From Suilimivivens sp963650485 (lineage in GTDB: Bacteria; Bacillota; Clostridia; Lachnospirales; Lachnospiraceae), in the NCBI GenBank assembly GCA_963650485.1, contig CAVJLN010000006.1, forward strand, positions 1 to 64,000: a DNA stretch of 64,000 nucleotides, written 5' to 3'. Position 1 is the first letter of the stretch. Every line of letters starts with the position of its first letter. Below are positions 16,473 to 24,982 of this stretch, piece after piece. A program made the position numbers and the translations under genes. The notes beneath the pieces were generated by a model. That model was not told where the DNA came from and made no database searches. It was given only the letters and a program-made list of their open reading frames with translations.

Positions 16473-17543
16473 CTAATTGAAGCCCAGAAGAGAACTGCCT
16501 ATTAACCCAATCCACACCACACTGAAACAAATCATGCCCGGATTGAGGAAAGCTGTCGAAAACCGTTTTCCTTTCGGTATGGAAAGATCTCTGGACGGAA
16601 GCAGAAACAGCTTCTTCCCCTTCACAATCCATAGAATGATTCCTGTAATGACAAAGGCCGCGAGCGCAAGAAGCCATATGCACAGTCCAAGCGCACCTCC
16701 CAGATACATTGCACTGCTTAACGGATCCCTAAGCAGGCCATACAGATCAAGGGAACTTGCCGAAGTAAGCACCTGCGTTCCCTCCAGATACCCTGACGCC
16801 CCTTCTGAAACCATCTTAAGCAGCAGCGTGCCAATCATTGCCATACTGTTTACCATGGCATGCAATATCATGGTATACCGGATTTTACCGGTACGGACAT
16901 AAATAAAAGCAAAGAACGCGCCCAGGGCCGCAGCATAAACAAACTGATTCAAATTTCCGTGAAACAATCCGAACATCACTCCGGACACGGCAATGGCAGT
17001 TCCCTCACCACAATAAATGGCACGGTCTACCAATGCCTTCCGGAAGATCAGCTCCTCGAAAACCGGCGCTCCGACGCAGACAAACAGAATGAGCCATACC
17101 GAAGGAAGTGCAAGCATGGTATCCTGCAGACTGGCTGTATGGATTCCATCATGAAGTGCGTTCATAATTGTGATAAGCAGAAGCCCAATGATATTCGCAA
17201 TCATCGCCATGGCATAGGCCATAAAAAACGCTGCAAAAATGCTTCCTGCTCTCATCTTTTTCTGCGGAACAGGTTTTCCCTTTTTTACGAAATGAATCAG
17301 ACACAGCATCAGCGGATAGCCCAGCACAAACCGTAAAAACAGATTGATAAAAATCAAAACACTTCTGTCATAGCCTCCGTCCGGATTTCCCAACTGGAAA
17401 AATCTCACCAAAGACAGCTCCAGTGCCAGCAAGAGAACCGTTCCCGCAAGATAAGCAAATCCGATCTGAGACATGCGTTTTTTCGCCAGTTTCATCATGT
17501 ACTTTGATTCATATTCTGCCATTGGTGCGGCTGTCTGATTCAT
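16473..17543 (-). CDS. CPBP-family (CAAX/Abi) intramembrane glutamic protease
   Basis: Membrane protein with about eight hydrophobic helices. The protease signature is present: GAPVFEELIFRKALVDRAI (EExxxR), then FGLFHGNLNQFVYA (FxxxH) and a third motif, ILHAMVNSM. This family cleaves prenylated or other membrane substrates and is often linked to bacteriocin immunity or surface-protein processing; the substrate here is unknown. The open frame continues about 100 bases upstream, but that part is a basic Lys/Arg/Gln stretch that is a shadow of the acidic tail of the preceding gene. ATG 17543 has GGAG nine bases upstream and follows the YhfC stop by four bases. Confidence 0.85.
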   Translation of the reverse strand: MNQTAAPMAEYESKYMMKLAKKRMSQIGFAYLAGTVLLLALELSLVRFFQLGNPDGGYDRSVLIFINLFLRFVLGYPLMLCLIHFVKKGKPVPQKKMRAGSIFAAFFMAYAMAMIANIIGLLLITIMNALHDGIHTASLQDTMLALPSVWLILFVCVGAPVFEELIFRKALVDRAIYCGEGTAIAVSGVMFGLFHGNLNQFVYAAALGAFFAFIYVRTGKIRYTMILHAMVNSMAMIGTLLLKMVSEGASGYLEGTQVLTSASSLDLYGLLRDPLSSAMYLGGALGLCIWLLALAAFVITGIILWIVKGKKLFLLPSRDLSIPKGKRFSTAFLNPGMICFSVVWIGLIGSSLLGFN

Positions 17544-17547
17544 TGTA

Positions 17548-18582
17548 TTATTCTCCATCTTTGGTTTCGTTCTCCGTGGCTGTTTCGGTTTCTTCGTCTG
17601 CATCCGCTTCTTCGGCTGTGTCCGCTTCTTCGGCTGCATCCTCTTCTTCAGCCATTCCAGTCTCTTCCGACATTCTCTTTACCGCATTTGCTGCCTGCGC
17701 AATTCCGGTATTTTTCTTTGTCGGAATCATCTGCTTTTCTCTTTCTTCTGCTGCCGGAGCTGCCGTAGTTCCCCCGGCTGTCTGTACAGTCTCTGCTTCC
17801 GCACAGTACAGCTTGCTTACCTTAACGCAGATCAGGATTACCGCGGCCAGCAATACACCCTCCAAAACAAGGAGTCCCACAAAGCTGCTTCCCAGATATG
17901 CAGATAAAATCACGGTAGCCGCATCCACTACAAAGTGGATTCCAACCGCAATTCCATAAAACGTCATCTGCTTTTCTTTCACGGCTCGGTATACCAGATA
18001 AGAAAGCGCGATCTGAAGCATCATTGCAGAAATCCGTTCCACTCCGGCAAAAAAGAACTGATAGGACGGAAGCGTCCAGAGTGCGGACAACTGTTCTATC
18101 GTCGCTGCTGTTGCGGCATCATCCAGTCCGTTCAAGAGACTGTCAAGGCCATTCCGGTTAATCATCCATGCCACAATCAGGTTGCTGATATAGGACATTC
18201 CTACGATCATGACCGCTTCAATCCCTCCATGTCCGACACCATACATCAGGGAATTTTCTTTCGTCAGAGATTTCTTCATATAAAACCGCATAGCAAGATA
18301 ACGCCCGGTCTCCTCAAAAAGCCCAGCGGCGAGTCCTCCATACAGACCATACAGCCAGATATTTCCGGTAATCGCATCTCCGGCTGCCCCAAGAACTGCC
18401 TTATGCATCAGGGATTCCAATACCAGTACAAAAAACGCAAAAGCCGCCGCACCGATCACTGCCGGGTAGAGCTTTGCATGAAACTTCTTCACGACCAGAA
18501 AGCACAGGAAAACCGGTCCTCCGATCGAAACAAACATGGTAAAAATAATCGCCAGAATGGTTAGGGTTGATACGTGATACAT
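17548..18582 (-). CDS. YhfC-family intramembrane metalloprotease-like protein
   Basis: Multi-helix membrane protein with GLFEETGRYLAMRF, YGVGHGGIEAVM and GIHFVVDAA, the three motifs that define the YhfC (DUF2324) group related to CPBP proteases. Residues from about 285 to the end form a hydrophilic tail dominated by Glu, Asp, Ala and Thr (AEEADTAEEADADEETETAT), probably cytoplasmic and disordered, an unusual addition. The start is ATG 18582 with AGGAG six bases upstream; the longer frame to 18624 lacks one. It is immediately followed by the CPBP protease, so two related intramembrane proteases are encoded in tandem. Function is not known. Confidence 0.82.
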   Translation of the reverse strand: MYHVSTLTILAIIFTMFVSIGGPVFLCFLVVKKFHAKLYPAVIGAAAFAFFVLVLESLMHKAVLGAAGDAITGNIWLYGLYGGLAAGLFEETGRYLAMRFYMKKSLTKENSLMYGVGHGGIEAVMIVGMSYISNLIVAWMINRNGLDSLLNGLDDAATAATIEQLSALWTLPSYQFFFAGVERISAMMLQIALSYLVYRAVKEKQMTFYGIAVGIHFVVDAATVILSAYLGSSFVGLLVLEGVLLAAVILICVKVSKLYCAEAETVQTAGGTTAAPAAEEREKQMIPTKKNTGIAQAANAVKRMSEETGMAEEEDAAEEADTAEEADADEETETATENETKDGE

Positions 18583-18606
18583 TCTTTCTCCTCTCAAAAA
18601 CCAAAC

Positions 18607-18625
18607 AATGATCCACCGGATCATT
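18607..18625 (-). other. Hairpin in front of the YhfC gene
   Basis: AATGATCC pairs with GGATCATT across a 3-base loop. On the minus strand it is followed by GTTTGGTTTTT, 25 bases before the YhfC start. It may be a second weak terminator or an attenuator. Confidence 0.4.
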
Positions 18626-18647
18626 TTCTCATATGCATGGCAACAAC

Positions 18648-18683
18648 AAGGACCGATTTGTCATTTCTGCAAAATCGGTCCTT
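18648..18683 (-). terminator. Terminator after tsf
   Basis: A 12-bp perfect stem (AAGGACCGATTT pairing with AAATCGGTCCTT) around a 12-base loop, about 60 bases past the tsf stop. The T tract on the minus strand is interrupted (TTGTTGTTG). It closes the rpsB-tsf unit. Confidence 0.75.
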
Positions 18684-18741
18684 TACTCTTTTATCTTATG
18701 CACAAATGCAGATATAACTGCTTCGAATCATTCTATACTGC

Positions 18742-19680
18742 TTATAAACCAGCCTGTGCTGCAACTTCTGCTGCGAAGTCATCAACCTTCTTCTCAAGGC
18801 CTTCACCGGTTTCAAAACGTACAAACTTCTTAACGGAAAGCTTTGCACCATTTTCCTTGGCAACCTGTGCAAGGTACTGTGCTACGGTCTGCTTGCCATC
18901 CTCTGCCTTAACATAAGGCTGCTCAAGAAGACATACTTCCTTTAATTCCTTATTAAGACGTCCGACAACTGCGCCTTCGATTACCTTCTCCGGCTTACCG
19001 GCCATCTTAGGATCGTTTGCGATCTGAGCCATAAGGATTTCTTTCTCATGAGCCTTGTATTCTTCTGATACATCATCGGTAGATACATACTTCGGAGAAA
19101 GTGCTGCGATCTGCATTGCAACGTTGGTCATTGCTTCCTTAACCGCATCGTTTACAACGTCTGTATCAGCTTCTACGATAACGCCGATACGTCCGCCACC
19201 ATGTGTATAGGAAACAACACATCCGTTGTCAGCAACAACCTTCTCAAATCTTCTGATGTTGAGGTTCTCACCGATCTTAGCGATCTGTGCAACTAATGCT
19301 TCCTTAACGGTAATGGAATTATCCTGATTCCACTTCTCAGCCATGAATGCATCCATGTCTGCTGCGGAAGATTCTACTGCCTGGTCTGCAACTGCTGCAA
19401 CAAAGCTCTGAAATACTTCGTTCTTGGCAACGAAGTCTGTTTCGGAATTTACTTCTACAACTGCTGCCGTCTTGTCATCCTTAAGTACGACCTTGCAAAG
19501 ACCCTCTGCTGCAATTCTTCCGGCCTTCTTCTCAGCCTTAGCCTGACCATTCTTACGAAGATATTCTACTGCTGCATCCATATCTCCATCGGTCTCGCCA
19601 AGTGCTTTCTTGCAATCCATCATACCTGCTCCGGTAAGTTCTCTTAAGTCCTTAACCATTGCTGCTGTAATATTTGCCAT
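18742..19680 (-). CDS. tsf: Translation elongation factor Ts
   Basis: Exchanges GDP for GTP on EF-Tu. The N-terminal UBA-like domain reads VKDLRELTGAGMMDCKKALG and EYLRKNGQAKAEKKAGR. The core contains TDFVAKNEVFQSFV, the conserved EF-Tu contact, and VGRLNKELKEVCLLEQPYVK later. At 312 residues it is the normal length. It lies 32 bases downstream of rpsB in the universal rpsB-tsf order, and is followed by a terminator. Confidence 0.97.
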   Translation of the reverse strand: MANITAAMVKDLRELTGAGMMDCKKALGETDGDMDAAVEYLRKNGQAKAEKKAGRIAAEGLCKVVLKDDKTAAVVEVNSETDFVAKNEVFQSFVAAVADQAVESSAADMDAFMAEKWNQDNSITVKEALVAQIAKIGENLNIRRFEKVVADNGCVVSYTHGGGRIGVIVEADTDVVNDAVKEAMTNVAMQIAALSPKYVSTDDVSEEYKAHEKEILMAQIANDPKMAGKPEKVIEGAVVGRLNKELKEVCLLEQPYVKAEDGKQTVAQYLAQVAKENGAKLSVKKFVRFETGEGLEKKVDDFAAEVAAQAGL

Positions 19681-19712
19681 GTTTGTATACCTGTCCTTTC
19701 CCTGAAACGAAA

Positions 19713-20480
19713 TTATTCAGCATCTGCTGCTACTTCTTCTACATCCGTAGCTTCTACTTCTGCATCAGCGTTTGCATCTGCTGCGGTAAGAGATTCCTCA
19801 CCCTGGTTTGCTTCGATTACTGCATCAGCCATCTTGGAAACGATCAGCTTAACGGCTCTGATTGCATCATCATTACCGGGAATAATGTAATCCAGTTCTT
19901 CCGGATCGCAGTTGGTATCGCCGATACCGATTAATGTAATTCCAAGGGAATGAGCTTCCTGTACACAGATTCTTTCCTTCTTAGGATCTACTACAAAGAT
20001 TGCATCAGGAATTCTGGTCATATTCTTGATACCACCAAGGTTCTTCTCAAGCTTTTCCCATTCCTTCTTTAATGCAATAACTTCCTTCTTGGGAAGAACA
20101 TCAAAGGTTCCATCCTCAGACATGGTTTCAATTGCTCTTAATCTGTCAATTCTGCTCTGGATGGTCTTGAAGTTGGTAAGCATACCGCCTAACCATCTCT
20201 CATTTACATAGTACATTCCACAACGCTCAGCTTCTGTCTTAACAGCATCCTGTGCCTGCTTCTTGGTACCAACGAAAAGAATGGTTCCGCCCTGTGCAGC
20301 AATTTCAAATACTGCTCTGTAAGCTTCATCTACCTTACCTACAGACTTCTGTAAGTCGATGATGTGAATACCATTTCTTTCGGTGAAGATGTAAGGAGCC
20401 ATCTTAGGGTTCCATCTTCTTGTCTGATGTCCGAAATGAACACCTGCTTCGAGTAACTGCTTCATTGAAATAACGCTCAT
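19713..20480 (-). CDS. rpsB: 30S ribosomal protein S2
   Basis: Small-subunit protein that binds at the back of the 30S head-body junction. MKQLLEAGVHFGHQTRRWNP at the N-terminus and DLQKSVGKVDEAY, GGMLTNFKTIQSRI and PDAIFVVDPKKE in the core are diagnostic. The C-terminal 40 residues are an acidic Ala/Glu/Asp tail. The longest frame begins 29 codons earlier, but ATG 20480 has GGAGG eight bases upstream and gives the family start. A good promoter lies about 145 bases upstream. Confidence 0.97.
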   Translation of the reverse strand: MSVISMKQLLEAGVHFGHQTRRWNPKMAPYIFTERNGIHIIDLQKSVGKVDEAYRAVFEIAAQGGTILFVGTKKQAQDAVKTEAERCGMYYVNERWLGGMLTNFKTIQSRIDRLRAIETMSEDGTFDVLPKKEVIALKKEWEKLEKNLGGIKNMTRIPDAIFVVDPKKERICVQEAHSLGITLIGIGDTNCDPEELDYIIPGNDDAIRAVKLIVSKMADAVIEANQGEESLTAADANADAEVEATDVEEVAADAE

Positions 20481-20618
20481 GTTTCTTACCTCCATTTGGT
20501 TAGACTTCCGTATATTTTCATACTTTCGTACGCTGCAAACCTCCGAGCATGAGGCACCATTCAGCAAAAATATACGTGATTAATAGTTTCTGCTGCGATG
20601 CTTCTCGCAATCGCAACG
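20481..20618 (-). promoter_or_regulatory. rpsB 5' leader, possible S2 autoregulatory RNA
   Basis: About 137 bases separate the predicted start of transcription from the rpsB ATG. The first third can fold as GCGATTGCGAGAAGCATCGC. Leaders of rpsB that bind S2 are known in bacteria, but I could not confirm the consensus fold by eye. Confidence 0.35.
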
Positions 20619-20623
20619 CTGAT

Positions 20624-20652
20624 ATTTTATCATATCCCATATCAGATTGCAA
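20624..20652 (-). promoter_or_regulatory. Sigma-A promoter for rpsB-tsf
   Basis: -35 TTGCAA (20647-20652), 17-base spacer, -10 TAAAAT (20624-20629) preceded by TGA, an extended -10. It lies just downstream of the last gene of the flagellar cluster. Confidence 0.65.
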
Positions 20653-20662
20653 GATGGATTTT

Positions 20663-21265
20663 CTACCGGCACAACAGCTTGGCAATTTCCTCTCTGGTGG
20701 ATCCCATCGGGATCTTATGGACTCCGGCACGGAGCTTCGTATGATATCCGTTGTCACAAAGATAGGCATCATATTCTGACGCATCATCGATGAGTCCGGA
20801 CTGCTCTAATTTCCGGCTGATGGCGTAAGAGCCTTCACCGGGATTTATCGTGATATCCACGATTTCCCTTGTTTCTGCTGTATCGTCACCTGCTTTGGGT
20901 GTTGCTCCTGGTGCTGTCTCGTTGTCCGTTTCTGCTGTTGCACCTGCACTTACTTCCGGTTCACTGCTTACTTCCGGCGTTGCACTTACTTCCGTTTCTG
21001 CATCTGCTTTATCTGCTGCATCATCCTTAAGTTCCGCATCAACATCATTCAGAAGTTCCGGATCGTCTACGGCCTCTTCCTCCTGCTGTACGGCTGCTTC
21101 CGCTACAGTAATGGATGATTCCTCTACCATACCAAGCGCTCTTGCCCGATCTTTGATTTCTTCATTACTCAATGCTTCTTTTCGGCTGCCAAGTCCGATT
21201 CCGAGAATTAAGGAAGTGACAACAATGCCGACTCCCAACCCTCTTAAATAATATTTCAAGTTCAT
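20663..21265 (-). CDS. Membrane-anchored MltG/YceG-like protein, N-terminal LysM-like domain only
   Basis: A single membrane helix (about 8-27) is followed by a long acidic, repetitive Glu/Ala/Thr/Val spacer with near-repeats of SATPEVSSEPEVSAG (about 60-130). The C-terminal domain, DITINPGEGSYAISRKLEQS to EEIAKLLCR, resembles the LysM-like subdomain at the N-terminus of MltG endolytic transglycosylases. The catalytic transglycosylase domain itself is absent: the protein has 200 residues against about 340 or more in true MltG. A wall-binding or structural role is therefore more likely than catalysis. It is nine bases after the DUF6115 gene and is the last gene of the flagellar cluster before rpsB. 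Confidence 0.65.
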   Translation of the reverse strand: MNLKYYLRGLGVGIVVTSLILGIGLGSRKEALSNEEIKDRARALGMVEESSITVAEAAVQQEEEAVDDPELLNDVDAELKDDAADKADAETEVSATPEVSSEPEVSAGATAETDNETAPGATPKAGDDTAETREIVDITINPGEGSYAISRKLEQSGLIDDASEYDAYLCDNGYHTKLRAGVHKIPMGSTREEIAKLLCR

Positions 21266-21274
21266 GATGCTCTG

Positions 21275-22237
21275 TTACATCCCTTCAAACAAATCAATTA
21301 CAAGCTTTACTTCTCCAATTCCAAGTCCTAATTCCTTGGCAATCGCCATATTGGATTTTCCCGCTTTATGCAGCTCAAGGATCTTTTCATTGCTGTTTCT
21401 GGTACCGCTCCTTCCTGCCTTATCCAAAGAAACAGCAACACTTGGTACTTCGGCCTCTGTCTTTGGCTTTGCGGTACGTTTTCTTGCTGCGGGTTTTTCT
21501 GCGGGCTTTTCTGCGGGCTCTTCTGTTGTGCCTTTCACTCCATTCTCTGCCACGCCTTTTTCTTCGTTCTCCTGTCCCTTTGAAGTGCTCTCCCTGTCTG
21601 TGTCCAATACGGCGCGGGTTCTTGCTTTCGCAGCTCCGGCACTCTTCTTTGGAGTTTTCTTTGTCTCTGCTATGGCAACCTTCTCCGGTACAAAGGCTCC
21701 GGATACACCAAACAATTCAAACCCCGTCTGCTGCGGTACTTCCTGCTGCGTAGTCTGCACTTCCACAGATGCCGTTTCCGGAGCTCCTTCTTTGACAGTC
21801 CGTTCTCTGGCATTGATTTCGGCATCCTTCACTGTCTGCCGGACTTCCTTTGCGGTTCTCTCCACCTCTGTCACGGTATTTTTTAGATTCTCATGTTTGT
21901 CGTTCAGCATATCATATAAGAACACCACTTCCTGATGATTCTTATTAATTTCACTAAGCACCGTATCCGAATACTCATTGACTGCCATCATCTTTTCATT
22001 GGTCAGACGATCCATGCTGCGTTCCGTCTTTTCCATGGCATAAGTAATGGTTTCATCCACAATGTCGGTAATCCTGCCCTGTGCTTCCTCTACTTCTTTT
22101 TCTACAAGGTCATGAATTTTCTTTTCATCCATCGCCGCCTCATCCCTCCCGGAGCGGATTTTCCCTTCCGGAATCAGAAAGCTTCCGATAAAAATCACAA
22201 TTCCCATGATAAGTAATACAATTTCTAATACTGACAT
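21275..22237 (-). CDS. DUF6115-type membrane protein with C-terminal HTH-like segment
   Basis: One N-terminal membrane helix (about 3-21) is followed by a long predicted coiled coil (about 40-145) and a Lys/Ala/Glu-rich linker (about 170-270). The C-terminal segment LHKAGKSNMAIAKELGLGIG then EVKLVIDLFEG reads like a small helix-turn-helix. The same arrangement occurs in SwrB-like and DUF6115 proteins found just after sigma-28 at the end of Clostridial and Bacillus fla/che operons. In Bacillus subtilis swrB occupies this exact position and promotes flagellar assembly. By position and layout this may be a functional counterpart, which is inference. Confidence 0.7.
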   Translation of the reverse strand: MSVLEIVLLIMGIVIFIGSFLIPEGKIRSGRDEAAMDEKKIHDLVEKEVEEAQGRITDIVDETITYAMEKTERSMDRLTNEKMMAVNEYSDTVLSEINKNHQEVVFLYDMLNDKHENLKNTVTEVERTAKEVRQTVKDAEINARERTVKEGAPETASVEVQTTQQEVPQQTGFELFGVSGAFVPEKVAIAETKKTPKKSAGAAKARTRAVLDTDRESTSKGQENEEKGVAENGVKGTTEEPAEKPAEKPAARKRTAKPKTEAEVPSVAVSLDKAGRSGTRNSNEKILELHKAGKSNMAIAKELGLGIGEVKLVIDLFEGM

Positions 22238-22255
22238 TTCTTTTCCTCACAGCCG

Positions 22256-22582
22256 CTATACCCGAATGTCGAAGCTGCCCTGTCCTTTCACAAAAACTTT
22301 GCCGTCTTTCTCTGTATTATGATGCCTCCGGTGCTGTCCCCCGTCTCCTGCATAGGTTCCGTTTCCCTGCTCCCTGGCATCGAATTTCTTCTGTCTGTTT
22401 TCGGCCTGATCACTCTTATTGACCTGATGCATCCTGTGCTCGACCTTCTGCTGCGTCTGACTTTGGAAGTTCGACTGGTCAATCATTCCCTTGTGATCTT
22501 CATTCTGTTTGATATTGGTAAAATCCTGGGCGCGTGTTACCTGTCCCTGGAGCTCCACACGACTGATAGTCATCTCTGTCAC
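22256..22582 (-). CDS. Uncharacterised 108-residue hydrophilic protein of the flagellar cluster
   Basis: I do not recognise a domain. The protein has no membrane helix or signal peptide. It is rich in Gln, Asn, His, Lys and Asp, and ends in FVKGQGSFDIRV. The frame fits the spacing between FapA (15 bases upstream) and the DUF6115 gene (18 bases downstream), which supports a real gene. The composition (many His, Gln and Asn, few hydrophobics) suggests a disordered or metal-binding small protein. Function unknown. Confidence 0.6.
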   Translation of the reverse strand: MTEMTISRVELQGQVTRAQDFTNIKQNEDHKGMIDQSNFQSQTQQKVEHRMHQVNKSDQAENRQKKFDAREQGNGTYAGDGGQHRRHHNTEKDGKVFVKGQGSFDIRV

Positions 22583-22596
22583 CTCGATCCGGTTTT

Positions 22597-24198
22597 TTAT
22601 AAAGCAGTCATCCTCACATCGCCCTGCTGCTTCACAAACTTGCAGAACTTCATAGAGTTCTTTACCACCATGGAGACGTCACCGATACAGATCCTTGTTC
22701 CGGCAAAGACCTCTCCGCTTACCTCTACCCCGGCATTCGAGCTTTCATCCAGAATTACCTGCAGGCCTTCCATTTCCTGTAAGTACTGTTCCATTTCCTG
22801 CTTTCTGCGATTTTCCTCCTGCAGTATTTCCTGAAAAGACTTCATCTGGTCGGGCGTTAATTTCACGCCCTGCTGGAGTTTCTGCATATTTGCGGTCAGT
22901 ACCGGATGACTGATCTCGATTGCTTTTTTATGTTCCATTACTAATTTCTGTAATTCCTGTATTCTTAACTTCACAGACGGATCGGCTCCGACCTCTACAA
23001 TGGTATCGGCCCCCATCGGGGATCCCAGCGTTTTCACACGAACCGCATTGGTCGCGCTCACCCGTCCGCCGGTGATAAATCCCTTTCGTCCTGTAACATT
23101 GATTTCCGTACCTGCCATCACCCGGCTGTGCAGAATGGACTCGGTCGAAACATATCCCTTCGCACTCACGGTCGCATTCTCTAAGAACTTCGCTACCACG
23201 TTGCCGTTCGCAGCAAGCGTTCCTCTTCCCATGCCGTTCATGCCGCGGGCAATAATAATATCTCCACCAGCCTCAATACGTGCACCTTCCACGACACCCC
23301 GGACCTCTACATTGCCCTTGGCTTTGATGGAAAAATTGGTTAAGACATTGCCGTTTACCCGGACACTGCCCTCATATTCAATATCTCCGGTAGAGGTGTC
23401 CACATTTTCCACTTCCAGAACATCGGAAACAAATACTTTGCCCTCTACCAGTGTTACGTGTCCGTCCACATCCGAAGTGATCTGCAGCCCGTCCGGAGAC
23501 AGGGTAATGTTGCGTCCGAATCCCAGATGCTTCCGCTTTACTTCTCTGGGCTTCACGCTTTCCCCGTAAATGGTGATGCCATTCTCTCCCGGATCCTCCG
23601 GATAAAGTCTGGCGAGCACTTCGCCCTTCTTACAGTGGCAGATCGTATTCAGATGGAAGAAATCCACGCTTCCATCCTCACTTAAGGTCGGCTTCGCATG
23701 AAGATCCGTATTAAAGAAATATTTAATGCGTGCATCACATCCGTTTCTTGCCGGAATCCCCATTGCAACAATAAAATCTGTACAATATCCTGGCTTTGCA
23801 AAGAACGCCTCGATTTCCTTTTTCTTAATGCCGAACGCAATTCCCTTCGCCTTCAAATCCATGAGAAATTCCTGCGCCGTCATGCGCTCTCCCTTCATGG
23901 ATGGTGGATAAAACCGGGCACTTGCAAGCATTCTGTCCGGACGGATCGTAAGAACATAACTCTCCCGGATCTCCGGCGTGATGTCCTTATTTACCAAAAA
24001 CAGGAATTCATTGTTTGCCGCCGAAGCCGCAGTCTGAATTCCTTTAGTTAAAAGTCCGGTGTCATACATAATCCTATGACCGGACAAATACTCTGCGATT
24101 TCCTTTGCAGTAACCTCGTTGCCGCCGTCTACAGGCTTAACAAGCTTGACAACCGTACCGGCCCCGGTACATCCAATCTGAAAATATCCATTTCTCAC
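22597..24198 (-). CDS. fapA: FapA / DUF342-family flagellar assembly protein A
   Basis: DUF342 proteins accompany flagellar and chemotaxis genes in many Firmicutes and Vibrio, where FapA affects flagellar assembly and polar protein function. The N-terminal part (about 1-230) includes KARYPEDPGENGITIYG-type sequence (here ARLYPEDPGENGITIYGES). A right-handed beta-helix of about 25-residue rungs (VNGNVLTNFSIKAKGNVEVR onward) spans about 280-410. A coiled coil follows (about 430-490), then a short C-terminal domain. Its start overlaps the fliA stop by four bases (ATGA type), so the two are coupled. Confidence 0.85.
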   Translation of the reverse strand: MRNGYFQIGCTGAGTVVKLVKPVDGGNEVTAKEIAEYLSGHRIMYDTGLLTKGIQTAASAANNEFLFLVNKDITPEIRESYVLTIRPDRMLASARFYPPSMKGERMTAQEFLMDLKAKGIAFGIKKKEIEAFFAKPGYCTDFIVAMGIPARNGCDARIKYFFNTDLHAKPTLSEDGSVDFFHLNTICHCKKGEVLARLYPEDPGENGITIYGESVKPREVKRKHLGFGRNITLSPDGLQITSDVDGHVTLVEGKVFVSDVLEVENVDTSTGDIEYEGSVRVNGNVLTNFSIKAKGNVEVRGVVEGARIEAGGDIIIARGMNGMGRGTLAANGNVVAKFLENATVSAKGYVSTESILHSRVMAGTEINVTGRKGFITGGRVSATNAVRVKTLGSPMGADTIVEVGADPSVKLRIQELQKLVMEHKKAIEISHPVLTANMQKLQQGVKLTPDQMKSFQEILQEENRRKQEMEQYLQEMEGLQVILDESSNAGVEVSGEVFAGTRICIGDVSMVVKNSMKFCKFVKQQGDVRMTAL

Positions 24199-24971
24199 GC
24201 TGTGAATACCCCCATATAGTTCCCCATCCTGACCTTCATTTTCTGTAGCGCATGCGTATGTAACTGGGAAACTCTGGACTCCGAGACCTCCAGAACATTA
24301 CTGATCTCCTTAAGCGTCAGATCTTCATAATAATATAAAAGAATGACCTTCTTCTCCTTCTCGGTGAGAAGCTCCAATGCCTGTCCAAGTACTTCCTTGA
24401 GTTCCCCCTTCTCAATGACCTCCTCCGGTTCCTCGAACCGGTGCTGGTTATGCTGTTCCGCCGGGATCTCACTTCCGGACTCCATAAACTCATTTAAAGA
24501 AACCACCCCGGTAATCTTCATCTGAGACTGCCATTCTGCGAAATCATCTGTACTGATTTCCAGCTTCTGCGCAACTTCTTCATCGGTCGCGGTCCTTCCC
24601 GTTGCCGTTTCGATTTCCTTCATTGCTGCGTCAATCTTCTTCTGCTTCTGCCGGATCGTTCTCGGAATCCAGTCCATCTTCCGGATCTGATCCAGAATCG
24701 ACCCGCGGATCCGCAGGCTTGCATAAGTTTCAAACTTTACTTCCTTCATACTGTCGAACTTATCAATCGCATCAATCAGTCCGAAGATTCCGTAACTTAC
24801 CAAATCATCATATTCCACATTATAGCCAAGATACATACTTAAACGTCCTGCAACCAGCTTTACAAGAGGTGCATACTCGAGAATCAGTTGTGCTCTGACT
24901 TCCGACGATTTTGTTGTTGCATATTCGTTCCAAAGCTTATTCTTATATGCCTCGTCCATAGCCTCCTCCAA
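24195..24971 (-). CDS. fliA: RNA polymerase sigma factor for flagellar genes, sigma-28 (FliA/SigD/WhiG)
   Basis: Directs transcription of late flagellar, motor and chemotaxis genes. Of 258 residues, region 2 lies at about 30-95 (YDDLVSYGIFGLIDAIDKFD, then FETYASLRIRGSILDQIRK). Region 3 has GRTATDEEVAQKL. Region 4 ends in LTLKEISNVLEVSESRVSQL, the HTH that reads the -35 element. The position near the 3' end of the fla/che cluster is the same as sigD in Bacillus. There, distance from the promoter limits its expression and creates motile and non-motile subpopulations; whether this applies here is unknown. Confidence 0.96.
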   Translation of the reverse strand: MEEAMDEAYKNKLWNEYATTKSSEVRAQLILEYAPLVKLVAGRLSMYLGYNVEYDDLVSYGIFGLIDAIDKFDSMKEVKFETYASLRIRGSILDQIRKMDWIPRTIRQKQKKIDAAMKEIETATGRTATDEEVAQKLEISTDDFAEWQSQMKITGVVSLNEFMESGSEIPAEQHNQHRFEEPEEVIEKGELKEVLGQALELLTEKEKKVILLYYYEDLTLKEISNVLEVSESRVSQLHTHALQKMKVRMGNYMGVFTA

Positions 24972-24982
24972 TGCATTTTATT

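Noticed and set aside
17544..17639. Basic N-terminal extension of the CPBP protease (PKKRTQPKKRMQTKK)
   Set aside because: It is the other-frame reading of the acidic repeat tail of the YhfC gene. A good ribosome site supports ATG 17543.
21264..21935. 223-codon plus-strand ORF opposite the DUF6115 gene
   Set aside because: It is very rich in Phe, Ser and Val, as expected of a shadow of a Lys/Ala/Glu-rich frame, and it would overlap a conserved gene entirely.
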